From a virus: 64,000 nt of DNA. Location: positions 1 through 64,000 of the IMG/VR virus record IMGVR_UViG_3300037010_001198. One strand, written 5' to 3'. Of this stretch, positions 7,796 through 16,779 are shown piece by piece. Every line of letters begins with the position of its first letter. The first letter of the stretch is position 1. The notes under the pieces are model-generated. The model had not been told where the DNA came from. It did no database searches and worked only from the letters and a program-made list of their open reading frames with translations. Made by a program: the position numbers and the translations under genes.

Positions 7796-9309
7796 TGTGT
7801 TTCTCCACGTTGTGCTGTATTTATGGTGAACTTTATTAACCCACAATCCCATATCCTAAAAATTCCATTATTCTTACAGTTAACAACTTCACTCGAGTGT
7901 TCATCATATTTAGTAAGAATTTTTTTAAGATTATTGTGTCTGAAATTAAATTTGTGTATTCGTTTGTGATTAACAACATAATGATAATCAGGAGCAATGA
8001 TATACTCCAAACTAAAACCAGTTTTGTGATACAAATTCCCTTCTCCCCATCTTCTGTCAGCAAAAGATACAAGTTGCGTGGGATTGTAGTTTTTAATAAA
8101 ATATGTTAGTAGTTTACTAAAACCTCCCACAACTTGTGCAGAAGTAGAATATCTATTAATTATATATCTATTATTTTTTTGTTTGATTAATCCCATACAA
8201 GCAACCAGTTCGTGTGTATCATACAAACCAATATTAATAGAACTTGGACCATTACCTTGAATATGAGTATTTTCAAAAAATATTTGTTTTTCTTGTGTTG
8301 AAACATTAGATATATATGTTTGTCTAGCAAATACCCGTTTACGAGGGTCTTTTCCTAATATCGCAAGCAATTTCAATTTTACTATATCCTGTTTTAGTGT
8401 CCACTCATCTTCAAAAATTGTTATTAATCTAATGCCTTTAAGTAACAATTCGTTTAATTTATTTAAATGTGAATTTTTGGTGTTACGTTCAAAATAATCA
8501 CTATGCCAATACAATCCACAATATTCTATAGCAATATTATAATCTGGTAAAAAAACATCAATTTCTTTACCAGAAGTTAAGATTGTTCTATTGTTGAGTT
8601 CCACAGAGGTGAAATTTTGAAGAAATGAACCAATTTCTCGTTGAGCAAGTGATGTATTAAAATGTTTAATAGGAATATTGTACTTGTGTAAGTAATTCGA
8701 AACTGTGGTAGGATTTACTTGTAGATTGTTGGATATTTCTGCACACGATTTTTGTAAAACATGGTGTTCATGCGTCAACCAATTTATATCATTTAACAAC
8801 GACAAAGGTTCATCACTAAAGTGTTGTTGAGGGTTTATTACTCCATAATTTGAAGCAAATGTATTGATGCGTTTTTGTTGAATGGATGAATTTTTCCAAT
8901 GATGATCAACTCCGTAACGAAACAAACAAGTATTTTTTCTTTTTTGTTTTTGTTCATCTGTTTGTCCCCCATATTCCACACCATATGTTTTTAACATAGT
9001 CTGTTTGTGTTTATTTCTTGTTTGAATATTGGATTGAGCACATATTGAGGAACAAAAAGTTCTATACGAAGATTGAACAAATGATGAAATCTTCCCACAT
9101 TGTGGACATCTAGGAACCGAAGTTATGTCTTTGAAAATACACAATAACCGTTCTTTCATAGAAGGTAAATAATCTTCTATATCAAGAAATTTAGTAAAAT
9201 CAATTATTTGTTGTTCAATCGAAGGATGTTTAACTAATATTCTTTTATAATTATTAGAAATTCCTTTTTCAGTTAGAATACCATTTTGTTTTAAAATACT
9301 TTTTAACAT
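7792..9309 (-). CDS. Free-standing homing endonuclease, copy 2
   Basis: 505 residues. Zinc-finger-like C68xxC71...C86xxxC90; repeated short NUMOD-like DNA-binding motifs (KTYGVEY, FRYGVDHH, SNYGVINP); helix-turn-helix near 188-211 (CAEISNNLQVNPTTVSNYLHKY); nuclease core EIDVFLPDYNIAIEYCGLYWHS with D251, E262 and H269; and the shared C-terminal domain (VVGGFSKLLTYF, SFADRRWGEGNLYHKTGF) ending RIWDCG. It groups with copy 3 by IEYCGLYWHS and DYHY. It has a late promoter and is coupled by ATGA to the structural gene downstream. Confidence 0.8.
   Translation of the reverse strand: MLKSILKQNGILTEKGISNNYKRILVKHPSIEQQIIDFTKFLDIEDYLPSMKERLLCIFKDITSVPRCPQCGKISSFVQSSYRTFCSSICAQSNIQTRNKHKQTMLKTYGVEYGGQTDEQKQKRKNTCLFRYGVDHHWKNSSIQQKRINTFASNYGVINPQQHFSDEPLSLLNDINWLTHEHHVLQKSCAEISNNLQVNPTTVSNYLHKYNIPIKHFNTSLAQREIGSFLQNFTSVELNNRTILTSGKEIDVFLPDYNIAIEYCGLYWHSDYFERNTKNSHLNKLNELLLKGIRLITIFEDEWTLKQDIVKLKLLAILGKDPRKRVFARQTYISNVSTQEKQIFFENTHIQGNGPSSINIGLYDTHELVACMGLIKQKNNRYIINRYSTSAQVVGGFSKLLTYFIKNYNPTQLVSFADRRWGEGNLYHKTGFSLEYIIAPDYHYVVNHKRIHKFNFRHNNLKKILTKYDEHSSEVVNCKNNGIFRIWDCGLIKFTINTAQRGETQ
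7818..7825 (-). promoter_or_regulatory. T4 late-type promoter for 7795 gene
   Basis: CATAAATA on the minus strand, inside the last codons of the endonuclease gene and 23 bases before the structural gene start. It would allow late expression independent of the endonuclease. Confidence 0.6.
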
Positions 9310-9332
9310 TGGTTACAAGATAATAGTGAAAG

Positions 9333-9340
9333 TATTTATG
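9333..9340 (-). promoter_or_regulatory. T4 late-type promoter for endonuclease copy 2
   Basis: CATAAATAC on the minus strand 24 bases before the ATG at 9309. Confidence 0.55.
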
Positions 9341-9370
9341 ATTCAATTAAAATAGAGTTAAACATAAAAA

Positions 9371-9390
9371 GGGGCGAATTTCTTCGCCCC
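9371..9390 (-). terminator. Terminator of the 9416 gene
   Basis: 8-bp stem GGGGCGAA/TTCGCCCC closed by a GAAA loop as read on the minus strand and followed there by TTTTT. Confidence 0.88.
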
Positions 9391-9415
9391 CAAATCTTCC
9401 CTTCCCTTGAGAATT

Positions 9416-10018
9416 TTAAAGTTTAAACTGTTTAACTTTTCCACCCTTTTTAAGAGTTTTGCTTTTCGCAGCCCATTCACTCTTAAACATCTGCAAACGT
9501 TTTCCATAATCTTCAAATACGGTCCATTCGTCACCTTCTGCTAAAACTTCTCCGTTATCATTCATAATATAAAACACTTCTCGGAGTTTGTTTTTCATCA
9601 AGTAGAACATCGTATTTGCGTAGGCAGGAGAAACTCCATGATTTGCAACGAACACGGAAAACTCTTTTCTGGTTGCATTTGGATGGTCTTGTAGGAATTT
9701 ACGAGCTTGTGCAACCTTTTCTCCGCGTGACTTTGTAGAAGCTTCACCACCGTTATGTTCTGTTGATTTGGCTGTTTTATTTGCGGGCTTTGATGTTGAT
9801 TTGCCACTTGGTGCCTCATCATCGTCTTCGTCTTTTGAACTTTTATTCCCAACAACTTTATCAGGGTCAAAATCTTTAACCTTAACACCACGTTTAGCTA
9901 AATCTTTATCTGCCTTTGCAACCAGTGCTTTTTCAGATGGGGACAAATCATCTTCATCGTCTTCCCATTCTGTTAAGGTACTATATTTTTTATTTTCAAG
10001 TGTTCCACGTAATTTCAT
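9416..10018 (-). CDS. Acidic-linker protein with small C-terminal DNA-binding-like domain
   Basis: 200 residues from ATG 10018 (GGAGAAAAC upstream). Residues 15-100 are a highly charged linker (EDDEDDLSPSEKAL, KDEDDDEAPSGKS). Residues about 105-145 (ARKFLQDHPNATRKEFSVFVANHGVSPAYANTMFY) resemble a short helical module seen in several T4-superfamily proteins in which a helix is followed by a TRKE turn and an Ala/Tyr-rich recognition helix. A final basic part (KTLKKGGKVKQF) follows. DNA binding or a role as a virion DNA-associated protein is inference. It has a perfect TATAAATA promoter and its own terminator, so it is a single-gene unit. Confidence 0.6.
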   Translation of the reverse strand: MKLRGTLENKKYSTLTEWEDDEDDLSPSEKALVAKADKDLAKRGVKVKDFDPDKVVGNKSSKDEDDDEAPSGKSTSKPANKTAKSTEHNGGEASTKSRGEKVAQARKFLQDHPNATRKEFSVFVANHGVSPAYANTMFYLMKNKLREVFYIMNDNGEVLAEGDEWTVFEDYGKRLQMFKSEWAAKSKTLKKGGKVKQFKL

Positions 10019-10042
10019 TTGTTTTCTCCAATTAATTTTATC

Positions 10043-10050
10043 TATTTATA
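10043..10050 (-). promoter_or_regulatory. T4 late promoter, consensus TATAAATA
   Basis: Exact TATAAATA on the minus strand, between the stop at 10053 and the start at 10018. Confidence 0.75.
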
Positions 10051-10052
10051 CT

Positions 10053-10265
10053 TTAACCAACAACCCTTGCATTTCCTGTAAATCCTGTAGTAAATGTGAC
10101 TGTTATTGTGTTAATGTCTGTATGTTGAACACTTAATGGAAAGATTTTCTCCAGATTTCCAGAATTGACAACATACACGTCTATAACTCCAGCATTTGTT
10201 CCTAAATTGTGAGCAATTGTCCAAGAAGACGAACTCGTTGATTGAATGTGATTATATTGAGCCAT
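10053..10265 (-). CDS. Single-module HNLG-type fibre protein
   Basis: 70 residues that are just one copy of a module repeated through this region: SSSWTIAHNLG, then a strand V-DVYVV, an I-P-S pair, and NTITVTFTTGFTGNARVV. The same module ends several larger fibre proteins here. A stand-alone copy could be a trimer tip, a decoy or exchange stock for recombination; none of these is shown. AAGGAGAAAC precedes the ATG. Confidence 0.7.
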   Translation of the reverse strand: MAQYNHIQSTSSSSWTIAHNLGTNAGVIDVYVVNSGNLEKIFPLSVQHTDINTITVTFTTGFTGNARVVG

Positions 10266-10275
10266 GTGTTTCTCC

Positions 10276-10503
10276 TTAAACTACTGTAGCACGACCAGCT
10301 TGTGCAGACGAAAATGTGGCAACTAACGTATTAGCATCAGAAACAATCATTGATGAAGGCACAATCTTTGTATATGTTCCTCCATCCAAAACCCAAAAAT
10401 CTACACAAGGCATATTCGTTTGAAGATTATGTGTAATTGTCCAAGCTGTTGATGCTGTAGATTGTTCAAAATAAAATGTATTTGAAATTATTTTCATTCC
10501 CAT
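10276..10503 (-). CDS. Single-module HNLG-type fibre protein
   Basis: 75 residues from ATG 10503, chosen because GGAG lies seven bases upstream; an ATG at 10515 overlaps that site. After MGMKIISNTFYFEQ comes one copy of the module: STAWTITHNLQ, DFWVLDGGTYTKIVP, DANTLVATFSSAQAGRATVV. It sits 12 bases downstream of the two-module gene. Confidence 0.7.
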   Translation of the reverse strand: MGMKIISNTFYFEQSTASTAWTITHNLQTNMPCVDFWVLDGGTYTKIVPSSMIVSDANTLVATFSSAQAGRATVV

Positions 10504-10514
10504 GATTTTCTCCA

Positions 10515-11150
10515 TTAAACCAGTTTAGCAACACCAGTAATTGCACTGGTAAATGTTATTGTGACCTGAAAAGCATCATCGACTTTAATGGAATAAGGTT
10601 GAATTTCTTCTCCAGTGCCATCGAATACACGAACAATAGGAACATAACCTAACCAATGACGAACAACCCAAGTGGCTGATGGTGTTGATTGTGTATATTC
10701 GTATGCATATTGTGGAGTAATTAAACCTCCATACAAATTATCATCTCCATACATACAAACAGCAGTTCCCGATGCAGCTGTATTGAATGTAACCATAATA
10801 GAGGAATCGTCCACATAATATATTGCATCTGGAATAATTTGATTGTTCGTATCATCAAATATTTGAACAAGAGGATATATTGGAGTTGTTGTTATTGCAG
10901 TTGTAGTGTTGAAATTGTGTTGAATTGTCCAAGAAGTGCTTGGCGTAGACTGTGTTAACACAAATGTGTCATGTTTTGGTCCTAATGGAACCCAAATAGG
11001 GTTTACACCAACCTGAATACAAATCCAAACTCGTTTACCTTTAAAAGTAATTCTTCCTACAACAGGTGTTAAGGGAAAATCTGCTTCAACTTGCAAAGCC
11101 ATTTGTTGAGCTTGGTTATCGTTTAAATTTAAGTCACCATAAAATTTCAC
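10515..11150 (-). CDS. Two-module fibre protein
   Basis: 211 residues starting at GTG 11150, eight bases after GGAGG. The start is supported by alignment to the neighbour: VKFYGDLNLNDNQAQQMALQ here, MKSYGDIDLNNNQMQRMALQ there. The N-terminal about 60 residues (VVGRITFKGKRVWIC...WVPLG) form a conserved attachment-type domain; two HNLG modules follow (TSWTIQHNF...TFNTAASGTA and ATWVVRHWLG...TFTSAITGVAKLV). Probably a short tail-fibre component. Confidence 0.72.
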   Translation of the reverse strand: MKFYGDLNLNDNQAQQMALQVEADFPLTPVVGRITFKGKRVWICIQVGVNPIWVPLGPKHDTFVLTQSTPSTSWTIQHNFNTTTAITTTPIYPLVQIFDDTNNQIIPDAIYYVDDSSIMVTFNTAASGTAVCMYGDDNLYGGLITPQYAYEYTQSTPSATWVVRHWLGYVPIVRVFDGTGEEIQPYSIKVDDAFQVTITFTSAITGVAKLV

Positions 11151-11166
11151 AACATGCCTCCTTAAA

Positions 11167-11577
11167 TTAAACTGTTGGATAAACTGTGGTATCACCAAAC
11201 ATAACAACTGCACGACCTGTAATACTAGTTCCAAAGGTTATCGTAAGACTATTATTGTTAATTGGGACAACCGAATTAGGAATTAACATGTTTCCTGTAT
11301 TATCATAAACCTGAACTAATGGACTACCTGCATTCAGATTGTGAACGACAGTCCAAGATGATGAAGCAGTATTTTGATCATGCGTATATGTATTTGTTGT
11401 TCCTGTTAAAGGAATCCAAGCTGGAACTCCAAGAGTAATTTCAGCACAAATCCAAACTCTCTTTCCTGTGTAAGCAATTCTACCAACTACGGGGGGGTTT
11501 GGGAGATTTGCTTCTTCTTGAAGAGCCATGCGCTGCATTTGGTTGTTGTTAAGGTCAATATCTCCATAAGATTTCAT
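11167..11577 (-). CDS. One-module fibre protein, paralogue of 10515 gene
   Basis: 136 residues. The same N-terminal domain as its neighbour (MKSYGDIDLNNNQ, PVVGRIAYTGKRVWIC, WIPL) is followed by one HNLG module (SSWTVVHNLN, QVYDNTGNMLIPNS, NSLTITFGTSITGRAVVMFG). GGAG precedes the start. It heads a group of four small fibre genes under the late promoter at 11609. Confidence 0.72.
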   Translation of the reverse strand: MKSYGDIDLNNNQMQRMALQEEANLPNPPVVGRIAYTGKRVWICAEITLGVPAWIPLTGTTNTYTHDQNTASSSWTVVHNLNAGSPLVQVYDNTGNMLIPNSVVPINNNSLTITFGTSITGRAVVMFGDTTVYPTV

Positions 11578-11608
11578 TTTTTATTCTCCGTAGTTTGTGT
11601 CATAGTAG

Positions 11609-11616
11609 TATTTATG
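11609..11616 (-). promoter_or_regulatory. T4 late-type promoter for small fibre genes
   Basis: CATAAATACTA on the minus strand, 32 bases before the start at 11577 and just past the terminator of the 11671 gene. Confidence 0.65.
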
Positions 11617-11629
11617 ATTTAGGAGAAAC

Positions 11630-11655
11630 AAAAAAGCCTCCGAAGAGGCTTTTTT
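11630..11655 (-). terminator. Terminator of the long fibre gene
   Basis: 11-bp stem AAAAAAGCCTC/GAGGCTTTTTT; on the minus strand the loop is TTCG and the stem ends in six T. Confidence 0.92.
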
Positions 11656-11670
11656 GTAAGAGTTTTAAAA

Positions 11671-14517
11671 TTAACCCTTAACACCCATAACAATACAGGT
11701 TCCAGCGACAGCTGTGTTAAAAGTAACTGTAACTGTGTTTGCATTTGTAAATGTGATGCTTTGTGGAATAATAACTTCATCAGTATCATCAACGATTGTA
11801 ACAACAACATATTTCTGACCAATATTGTGTGTGATCGTCCATGATGTAGCAGCTGTTCCAACTGTTCCTTGGTGATAAATCTTCTGTGCTTGCCATGCAT
11901 TACCATCAGCAATAAGAGCTGTTCCAGGAGTTGTTGCAGGAGCTGTTCCAACATCATGCAAATCACCAAGGTTAATACCTGCTGTGTTCACAGAAACAGT
12001 AACTGTTCCAGCGTTTTCAACTGTAGTAACTGTTGAACTACCAGCAATTGTCAATGTTGCACCAAGAGCTACTGCACTAGAACCTGTATCACCAGCAACT
12101 GTAATGGTGTTGTGTGATAACGCAACTGCACCGGCTGTAACTGCGAAGTCTGCACCGAAACTAGCAACACCCTTCTGTGAAGAAGAAGCATTAGAAGCAT
12201 TGATTGTGATTGTGTTAGCTGTAACTGCAGTTGTGATACCTTGACCTGAAGTTCCTAATACTGAGAATGTTTCACCAAGAGCGACTGGATCAGCAGTACC
12301 TGTATCAGCAGCCATTGTGATGGAACTGTTTGCAAGCTTACTGTTACCAATTGTTCCAAGAACAACATTACCAGAAGTTACTGTAAATTCAGTTGCATCA
12401 AACTTAGCAACACCCTTCTGTGAAGAAGAAGCATTAGCAGCTGTGATTGTGAATGTAGAAGTTCCTGCTGGGGATTCAACAACATCAGAAGCGATACCTT
12501 GTACGGAGTCACCCTTGATTTGTAACGTATCACCAAGAACTAATGTATCGGTAGCTGTATCACCGTTAATTGTGAATGAAGGATGTGCTAACATTGCATT
12601 TGTAACACCAGCAGCACTGATCTTCAAGCCTGTAGCAGACTGTTCCATTCCAGAACCTGAATCAAGAACGAATGTTAACTGACCACCTGTAGCTGTACTT
12701 GTAAGCTGAACAGCCTTACCAGATACAACGTCAATACCAACTTCATCAGTAGGTAATTGAACAATACCAGCACCCATGTTAATGTAAACTGTGTTACCAG
12801 TGTTAGCCAAACCTGTACCCCAAACGAATGCTTGACCACCAGAGAACTGGCTGAATGCAACACTGTCGGTTCCAACTGTAGTAACTGTAGCTGTTTCTGT
12901 CCAACCTGTACCTTCGTTGACTGTACCTTGCTGAACGAATGTAGCTGATCCATCAAATTCTGCTGCTGTATTCATATCTGCTGCACGAGTCATTGCTGTA
13001 GCTGCACCATTGAACACATAGATACCATTTTCGGAAGCAGTTGTTTGATCTTTTACCAATACACGGTCACCCGCTGTAAGAGTAATACCATCAATCGCGG
13101 CACCAGGAGCAGTAATTGTTACATTTCCTGTGGTTGCAACTACAACTGCAGGCTTCCATGAAAGACCATTAACTGCTGAATCAACATATGCCTTGTTAAC
13201 TGCTTGTGTGTTTGCTGTTGGGGCATCTGGAAGAGTGATATATGTACCAGAGGACATGACCAAATTACCAGTCATTGTGTCACCAGCAACGTTAACATAA
13301 GTTGCATCAACAAGAGCTGTAATGTCTGCAGTAACAACTGCTGTAGTTCCTGTTACACGACCAAATGTGTCTGTAGCTAACTTCAAGAATGTACCTGAAC
13401 CTGAATCTGTAACAGTTGCAAGACCAAATGTTGTATCTGTAGTAACACCAGAAGCATCACCAGTAATAACTAACTGACCAGAATTAACTGCGAGTGAACG
13501 TGTTGTTGCTGTACCATTACCCGTACGGACGACATAACCAGTTGTTGCCAAACCTTCATAAGCAGCTAAATCATTTGCAAGAGCAAGTGTTGGGTTACCA
13601 GAAGCACCATTCCCGTTTGTGACTGTAATACCAGCTGCAGGAGCTGTTAATGTACGATAGGAAATTGTTGTACCATTAGAAGCAAGAATTCCGGTACCGC
13701 CTGTAGCAACTGCACCTGTGGCTGCATCCAACTTACCGATAGCAACTTGAAGACTGTCAGTCGAACCAACAATTGCTGTTGAAGAATAGCTATGAGCAGC
13801 TGAACCATCAGTCATACCCGTGAATGTTTCTAGATTTAGAACATCACCTTCGTTGTTTGTAATACGTGCATCAAAACCATTGATGTTAGCAGCTGTTTCT
13901 GTAATTGCATGAAGCTTAACGAAGTCTGCATTTACTGCACCAGCAGAATAAAGTTGATTAACTTCTGTTGCTGTTGTTGTAACATCGGTTACATCAGCAA
14001 GAACTAACGTATGATTATGCCACTTTGCATCACCGGATCCATATGGATCATATGGATCAATGGCTTGATATTGAAGGAATTGTCCATTCGTTGCATTAGC
14101 ATTATGTAAACCTGTGTTAACGTCTAACAATTCTGACAACTCATTATCAGAATTAATTGCTGTGTCCAATTGCATAATTGCATCTGCAACAGAAGTTGGT
14201 GTCGTAATATAACTTGCACTTGTATATGGGTTAGCATTAAACGTTCCGTCGGTGTTTAAACCAACAGCAGTCTCAATGTTATCAACTTCTGTTTGAAGAG
14301 CTGTGGCGTTTCCACCTGTTGCTAATCGCACCCAAGCTGTACCATCAGCGTAGTAATAACCAATTCCAGGATATGTCGTCCCAGCACCTGTTTGGAAAGC
14401 AATACGACCCGCTGTTGTTGCCGCCAAAGAGGTCAAATCGGATACCCGTTCCATCACTGCATTCTGAAGTTCACCAGCGCCTAGTGTAGAAAATTTTAAA
14501 TTACCATTAACTTGCAT
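11671..14517 (-). CDS. Long tail-fibre protein
   Basis: 948 residues. The first about 75 residues (MQVNGNLKFSTLG, TAGRIAFQT, YYYADGTAWVRLAT) are a diverged version of the N-terminal domain of the 10515 and 11167 genes. The long middle is low-complexity beta repeat, rich in Ala, Thr, Gly and Val. It includes two copies of NASSSQKGVA.F-type repeats (about residues 695-790) and an NTQAVNKAYVDSAV helix typical of phage fibres. The last about 70 residues are one HNLG module (ATSWTITHNIG...TFNTAVAGTCIVMG). Probably trimeric and receptor-facing. Own late promoter and terminator. Confidence 0.8.
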   Translation of the reverse strand: MQVNGNLKFSTLGAGELQNAVMERVSDLTSLAATTAGRIAFQTGAGTTYPGIGYYYADGTAWVRLATGGNATALQTEVDNIETAVGLNTDGTFNANPYTSASYITTPTSVADAIMQLDTAINSDNELSELLDVNTGLHNANATNGQFLQYQAIDPYDPYGSGDAKWHNHTLVLADVTDVTTTATEVNQLYSAGAVNADFVKLHAITETAANINGFDARITNNEGDVLNLETFTGMTDGSAAHSYSSTAIVGSTDSLQVAIGKLDAATGAVATGGTGILASNGTTISYRTLTAPAAGITVTNGNGASGNPTLALANDLAAYEGLATTGYVVRTGNGTATTRSLAVNSGQLVITGDASGVTTDTTFGLATVTDSGSGTFLKLATDTFGRVTGTTAVVTADITALVDATYVNVAGDTMTGNLVMSSGTYITLPDAPTANTQAVNKAYVDSAVNGLSWKPAVVVATTGNVTITAPGAAIDGITLTAGDRVLVKDQTTASENGIYVFNGAATAMTRAADMNTAAEFDGSATFVQQGTVNEGTGWTETATVTTVGTDSVAFSQFSGGQAFVWGTGLANTGNTVYINMGAGIVQLPTDEVGIDVVSGKAVQLTSTATGGQLTFVLDSGSGMEQSATGLKISAAGVTNAMLAHPSFTINGDTATDTLVLGDTLQIKGDSVQGIASDVVESPAGTSTFTITAANASSSQKGVAKFDATEFTVTSGNVVLGTIGNSKLANSSITMAADTGTADPVALGETFSVLGTSGQGITTAVTANTITINASNASSSQKGVASFGADFAVTAGAVALSHNTITVAGDTGSSAVALGATLTIAGSSTVTTVENAGTVTVSVNTAGINLGDLHDVGTAPATTPGTALIADGNAWQAQKIYHQGTVGTAATSWTITHNIGQKYVVVTIVDDTDEVIIPQSITFTNANTVTVTFNTAVAGTCIVMGVKG

Positions 14518-14552
14518 TTTATTCTCCTGAAAATTTTTTGTTGTTTAAACCT

Positions 14553-14574
14553 GTGTGTTTTTGCAAAAACACAC
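14553..14574. other. Hairpin in leader of the long fibre gene
   Basis: 10-bp inverted repeat GTGTGTTTTT/AAAAACACAC with a 2-base centre, between the late promoter (14599) and the start (14517). It lacks a T-run beyond the stem; it may stabilise the 5' end of the transcript. Confidence 0.4.
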
Positions 14575-14598
14575 CAAAAGATATTACTATCATGTTTA

Positions 14599-14606
14599 TA
14601 TTTATG
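14599..14606 (-). promoter_or_regulatory. T4 late-type promoter for long fibre gene
   Basis: CATAAATA on the minus strand, in the gap between 14517 and 14647. Confidence 0.6.
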
Positions 14607-14646
14607 GTTATAAAGTTACATTCAAAAACTTCGTTGATTCCCCACG

Positions 14647-14886
14647 TTATTCTGTGAAACTCTTATTTAATCTACGCACTGATGTCGTTAATTGTTTAAT
14701 TGTATTGTTGAATGTGATTGGTTCAACTAAAATCTTTCCAAAATCAAAATTTTGTAAAAAATCATTACTGACGTTATTAAAAACAAACGTTCCTTTTCCA
14801 TTAGTTTCAACTGTAATAGTATCAAGTTCATAATTATTAATTTTTAAGCAAGCAGCCAAAACTATATCACTCGTTTTATATTGCAT
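14647..14886 (-). CDS. Small protein resembling DUF5659
   Basis: 79 residues: YKTSDIVLAACLKINNYEL, then GKGTFVFNNVS and a C-terminal helix IKQLTTSVRRL. The order (YKTSD-LAA helix, FVF strand, N-x-I-K-L helix) fits the DUF5659 pattern as I remember it; function unknown. It has a late-type promoter, so it is probably made with virion proteins. Confidence 0.6.
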   Translation of the reverse strand: MQYKTSDIVLAACLKINNYELDTITVETNGKGTFVFNNVSNDFLQNFDFGKILVEPITFNNTIKQLTTSVRRLNKSFTE

Positions 14887-14904
14887 TCTAATATCCTTTT
14901 ATGT

Positions 14905-14912
14905 TATTTATG
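14905..14912 (-). promoter_or_regulatory. T4 late-type promoter for 14886 gene
   Basis: CATAAATAAC on the minus strand, overlapping the stop region of the gene ending at 14908. Confidence 0.55.
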
Positions 14913-15474
14913 CTAATTTGAACAATATTAAATGGGCGAAACCACTCATTGGGGTTGTAAATGTTACAGTAATTTGGTTTGCGTCATCAATGATGGTTGA
15001 GTCAGGAAAGATGTGTTCCCTGGCTGTTGTGTATATTTGACAAATTAATGATGTAGTATTTTGATTGTGTTGAATTACCCATTGGTTCACAGAAGATGTT
15101 TGTGTGTGAACATACCCAAACGCTGGAAAGGAAATAATTTGACCACTTCCTAAATTTGTTTCTATCCAATTAATTTCACTATTTGGTAAAGCACCAGTAG
15201 CGAAATCTCTTACTTCTCCAGGCTGACTGACATATTTATAATACGTATCTCCAGAGCGAACAAAAGATCCAGATGTATATCCATTTTGAAGATATACTAA
15301 CATACCTTCTGTTAAACGTTGACCTGAAATGTTTGTTAAATAATCTCCAACAGTTCCTGAAATACTTTGCAAAGTTCCACGAAGGTCAGTATCAATTGCA
15401 ATAGGAGCATTGGAGTTTGGTGCCCAAGTTCCAGGCCATGTGTTTTTGGTTAGTCCGTTATAATTTCCACTCAT
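14908..15474 (-). CDS. Fibre or baseplate protein with terminal HNLG module
   Basis: 188 residues. Residues 1-110 hold a polar beta region with GMLVYLQNGYTSGSFVRSGD, similar in style to carbohydrate-facing or linker domains. The C-terminal 70 residues are one HNLG module with the His replaced in context (NQWVIQHNQNTT...TFTTPMSGFAHL). It overlaps the previous gene by 4 bases (ATGA). Confidence 0.68.
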   Translation of the reverse strand: MSGNYNGLTKNTWPGTWAPNSNAPIAIDTDLRGTLQSISGTVGDYLTNISGQRLTEGMLVYLQNGYTSGSFVRSGDTYYKYVSQPGEVRDFATGALPNSEINWIETNLGSGQIISFPAFGYVHTQTSSVNQWVIQHNQNTTSLICQIYTTAREHIFPDSTIIDDANQITVTFTTPMSGFAHLILFKLA

Positions 15475-16766
15475 GATATACTCACATATGTATTACCAGG
15501 CTGTAGAATAATTCCATATAAATTGTAGCTAACAGGAACATAACCAGAAGGTAGCGGGGTTGGTTGTAACGATACAGAATTTCCTGTTGTAACGGAGACA
15601 TCTGATAATAATGATGGTGAAGCACCAGTTTTAAACGTTGTTGGTTGAGTTGCCGAAGTTTTGATTGCAAACCAGAATGCTTGAGGAACAACTGCATTAT
15701 TCATGATATACCCAGAAAGTGCTTTTACTTGATCTCCCAACTGTGTTACTCCAGCAGCGAAGCCTGTTCCATTAACGATATTACTAACTGTTGGAACAAC
15801 TGCAACAGATGCTGTCCACAAATAAAGAGATGGATACGTGAATGCTGCAGATAAAATAGATGCCGACGACGATAGTTGAGCTGTATAGGATGTCCCAGTA
15901 ACTGATACAGGTCTTGTAAACGTTGTTAAACAAGTTAAAGTTCTTGTTATACTAATGTTGTCTTTGATGATTGGAACTATAAATGTAAACGTTCCGTTGG
16001 ATGTTGGATTGTTAACATTTCCTCCAACAGGAGTAACAGAACTAGAACATACAGCAGCAACATTATTTATACCTGAAACAGTAATTGTGTATGGAGTAGA
16101 AGTATATGATGATAAGAATGTTTGACCGGTTAGATTTCCCAACAACAGTGTTAAGGTTGGTGTTACCCACGTAATGTTTATTTGGGCAGCGTTATCTGTA
16201 AACGGTAGCTCTCCGGAACCTGTTGAGTAATTAAAACTAATAACTCCGTTAACACTGCCTCCGTTAATTGTAGTAGAAATAGGACGAATATACCCAGATG
16301 GTGGAGTTGTAAATTGTTGTGTCCAGCTTATTCCACCGCTTGGTGTTGGGAGCATAGACCCAGCTGTAAAATTTTCCAAAGGACTTATTGAACCTGTTGT
16401 AGCTGTAATACTTCTAACAGAACTAATATATTCTGTTGTAAAATCCGGCGGATTAGCAACTGAAATATTAAAACCATTAGCAGGAACGTCCCAATTAAGT
16501 GAGGTTGATGGAAGTGGTGAAGCCGACAGTGTCGGTGAAAAAGTTGCAAGAACTAATTCTAGTAAATTATTCGGATTAAAACTCGCAGACCGAACTAACT
16601 GTAACACACCTTTATCGATAAACCCTGTTAATGTTCGTAAGTTGTTGTTTTCAGTCCATACAAGTGGATCAACACCTCCACTACTTCCACCTCCACTACT
16701 CGGATTACTTTTTGCAACCCACTTACCTGTGTCCTTGTCAATATATAATGGAACCAAATTAGACAT
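15471..16766 (-). CDS. Virion structural protein, beta-rich
   Basis: 431 residues. The opening MSNLVPLYIDKDTGKWVA with a Gly/Ser hinge (SSGGGSSGG) is followed by long beta-rich Ser/Thr/Pro sequence with repeated segments such as TGQTFLSSYTSTPYTI and RPVSVTGTSYTAQL. The short N-terminal VPLYIDKDTGKWVAK resembles a motif found at the start of phage fibre and spike proteins. A tail-fibre or baseplate-associated protein is likely; no exact family. Confidence 0.65.
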   Translation of the reverse strand: MSNLVPLYIDKDTGKWVAKSNPSSGGGSSGGVDPLVWTENNNLRTLTGFIDKGVLQLVRSASFNPNNLLELVLATFSPTLSASPLPSTSLNWDVPANGFNISVANPPDFTTEYISSVRSITATTGSISPLENFTAGSMLPTPSGGISWTQQFTTPPSGYIRPISTTINGGSVNGVISFNYSTGSGELPFTDNAAQINITWVTPTLTLLLGNLTGQTFLSSYTSTPYTITVSGINNVAAVCSSSVTPVGGNVNNPTSNGTFTFIVPIIKDNISITRTLTCLTTFTRPVSVTGTSYTAQLSSSASILSAAFTYPSLYLWTASVAVVPTVSNIVNGTGFAAGVTQLGDQVKALSGYIMNNAVVPQAFWFAIKTSATQPTTFKTGASPSLLSDVSVTTGNSVSLQPTPLPSGYVPVSYNLYGIILQPGNTYVSIS

Positions 16767-16779
16767 CTATAATTTCTCC

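Noticed and set aside
9768-10136. Plus-strand open frame with serine runs
   Set aside because: Antisense to the acidic linker of the 9416 gene; serine runs are complements of Asp/Glu codons.
12317-12956. Open frames on both strands inside the long fibre gene
   Set aside because: Low-complexity repeats keep several frames open; the 948-residue frame alone has start, promoter and terminator.
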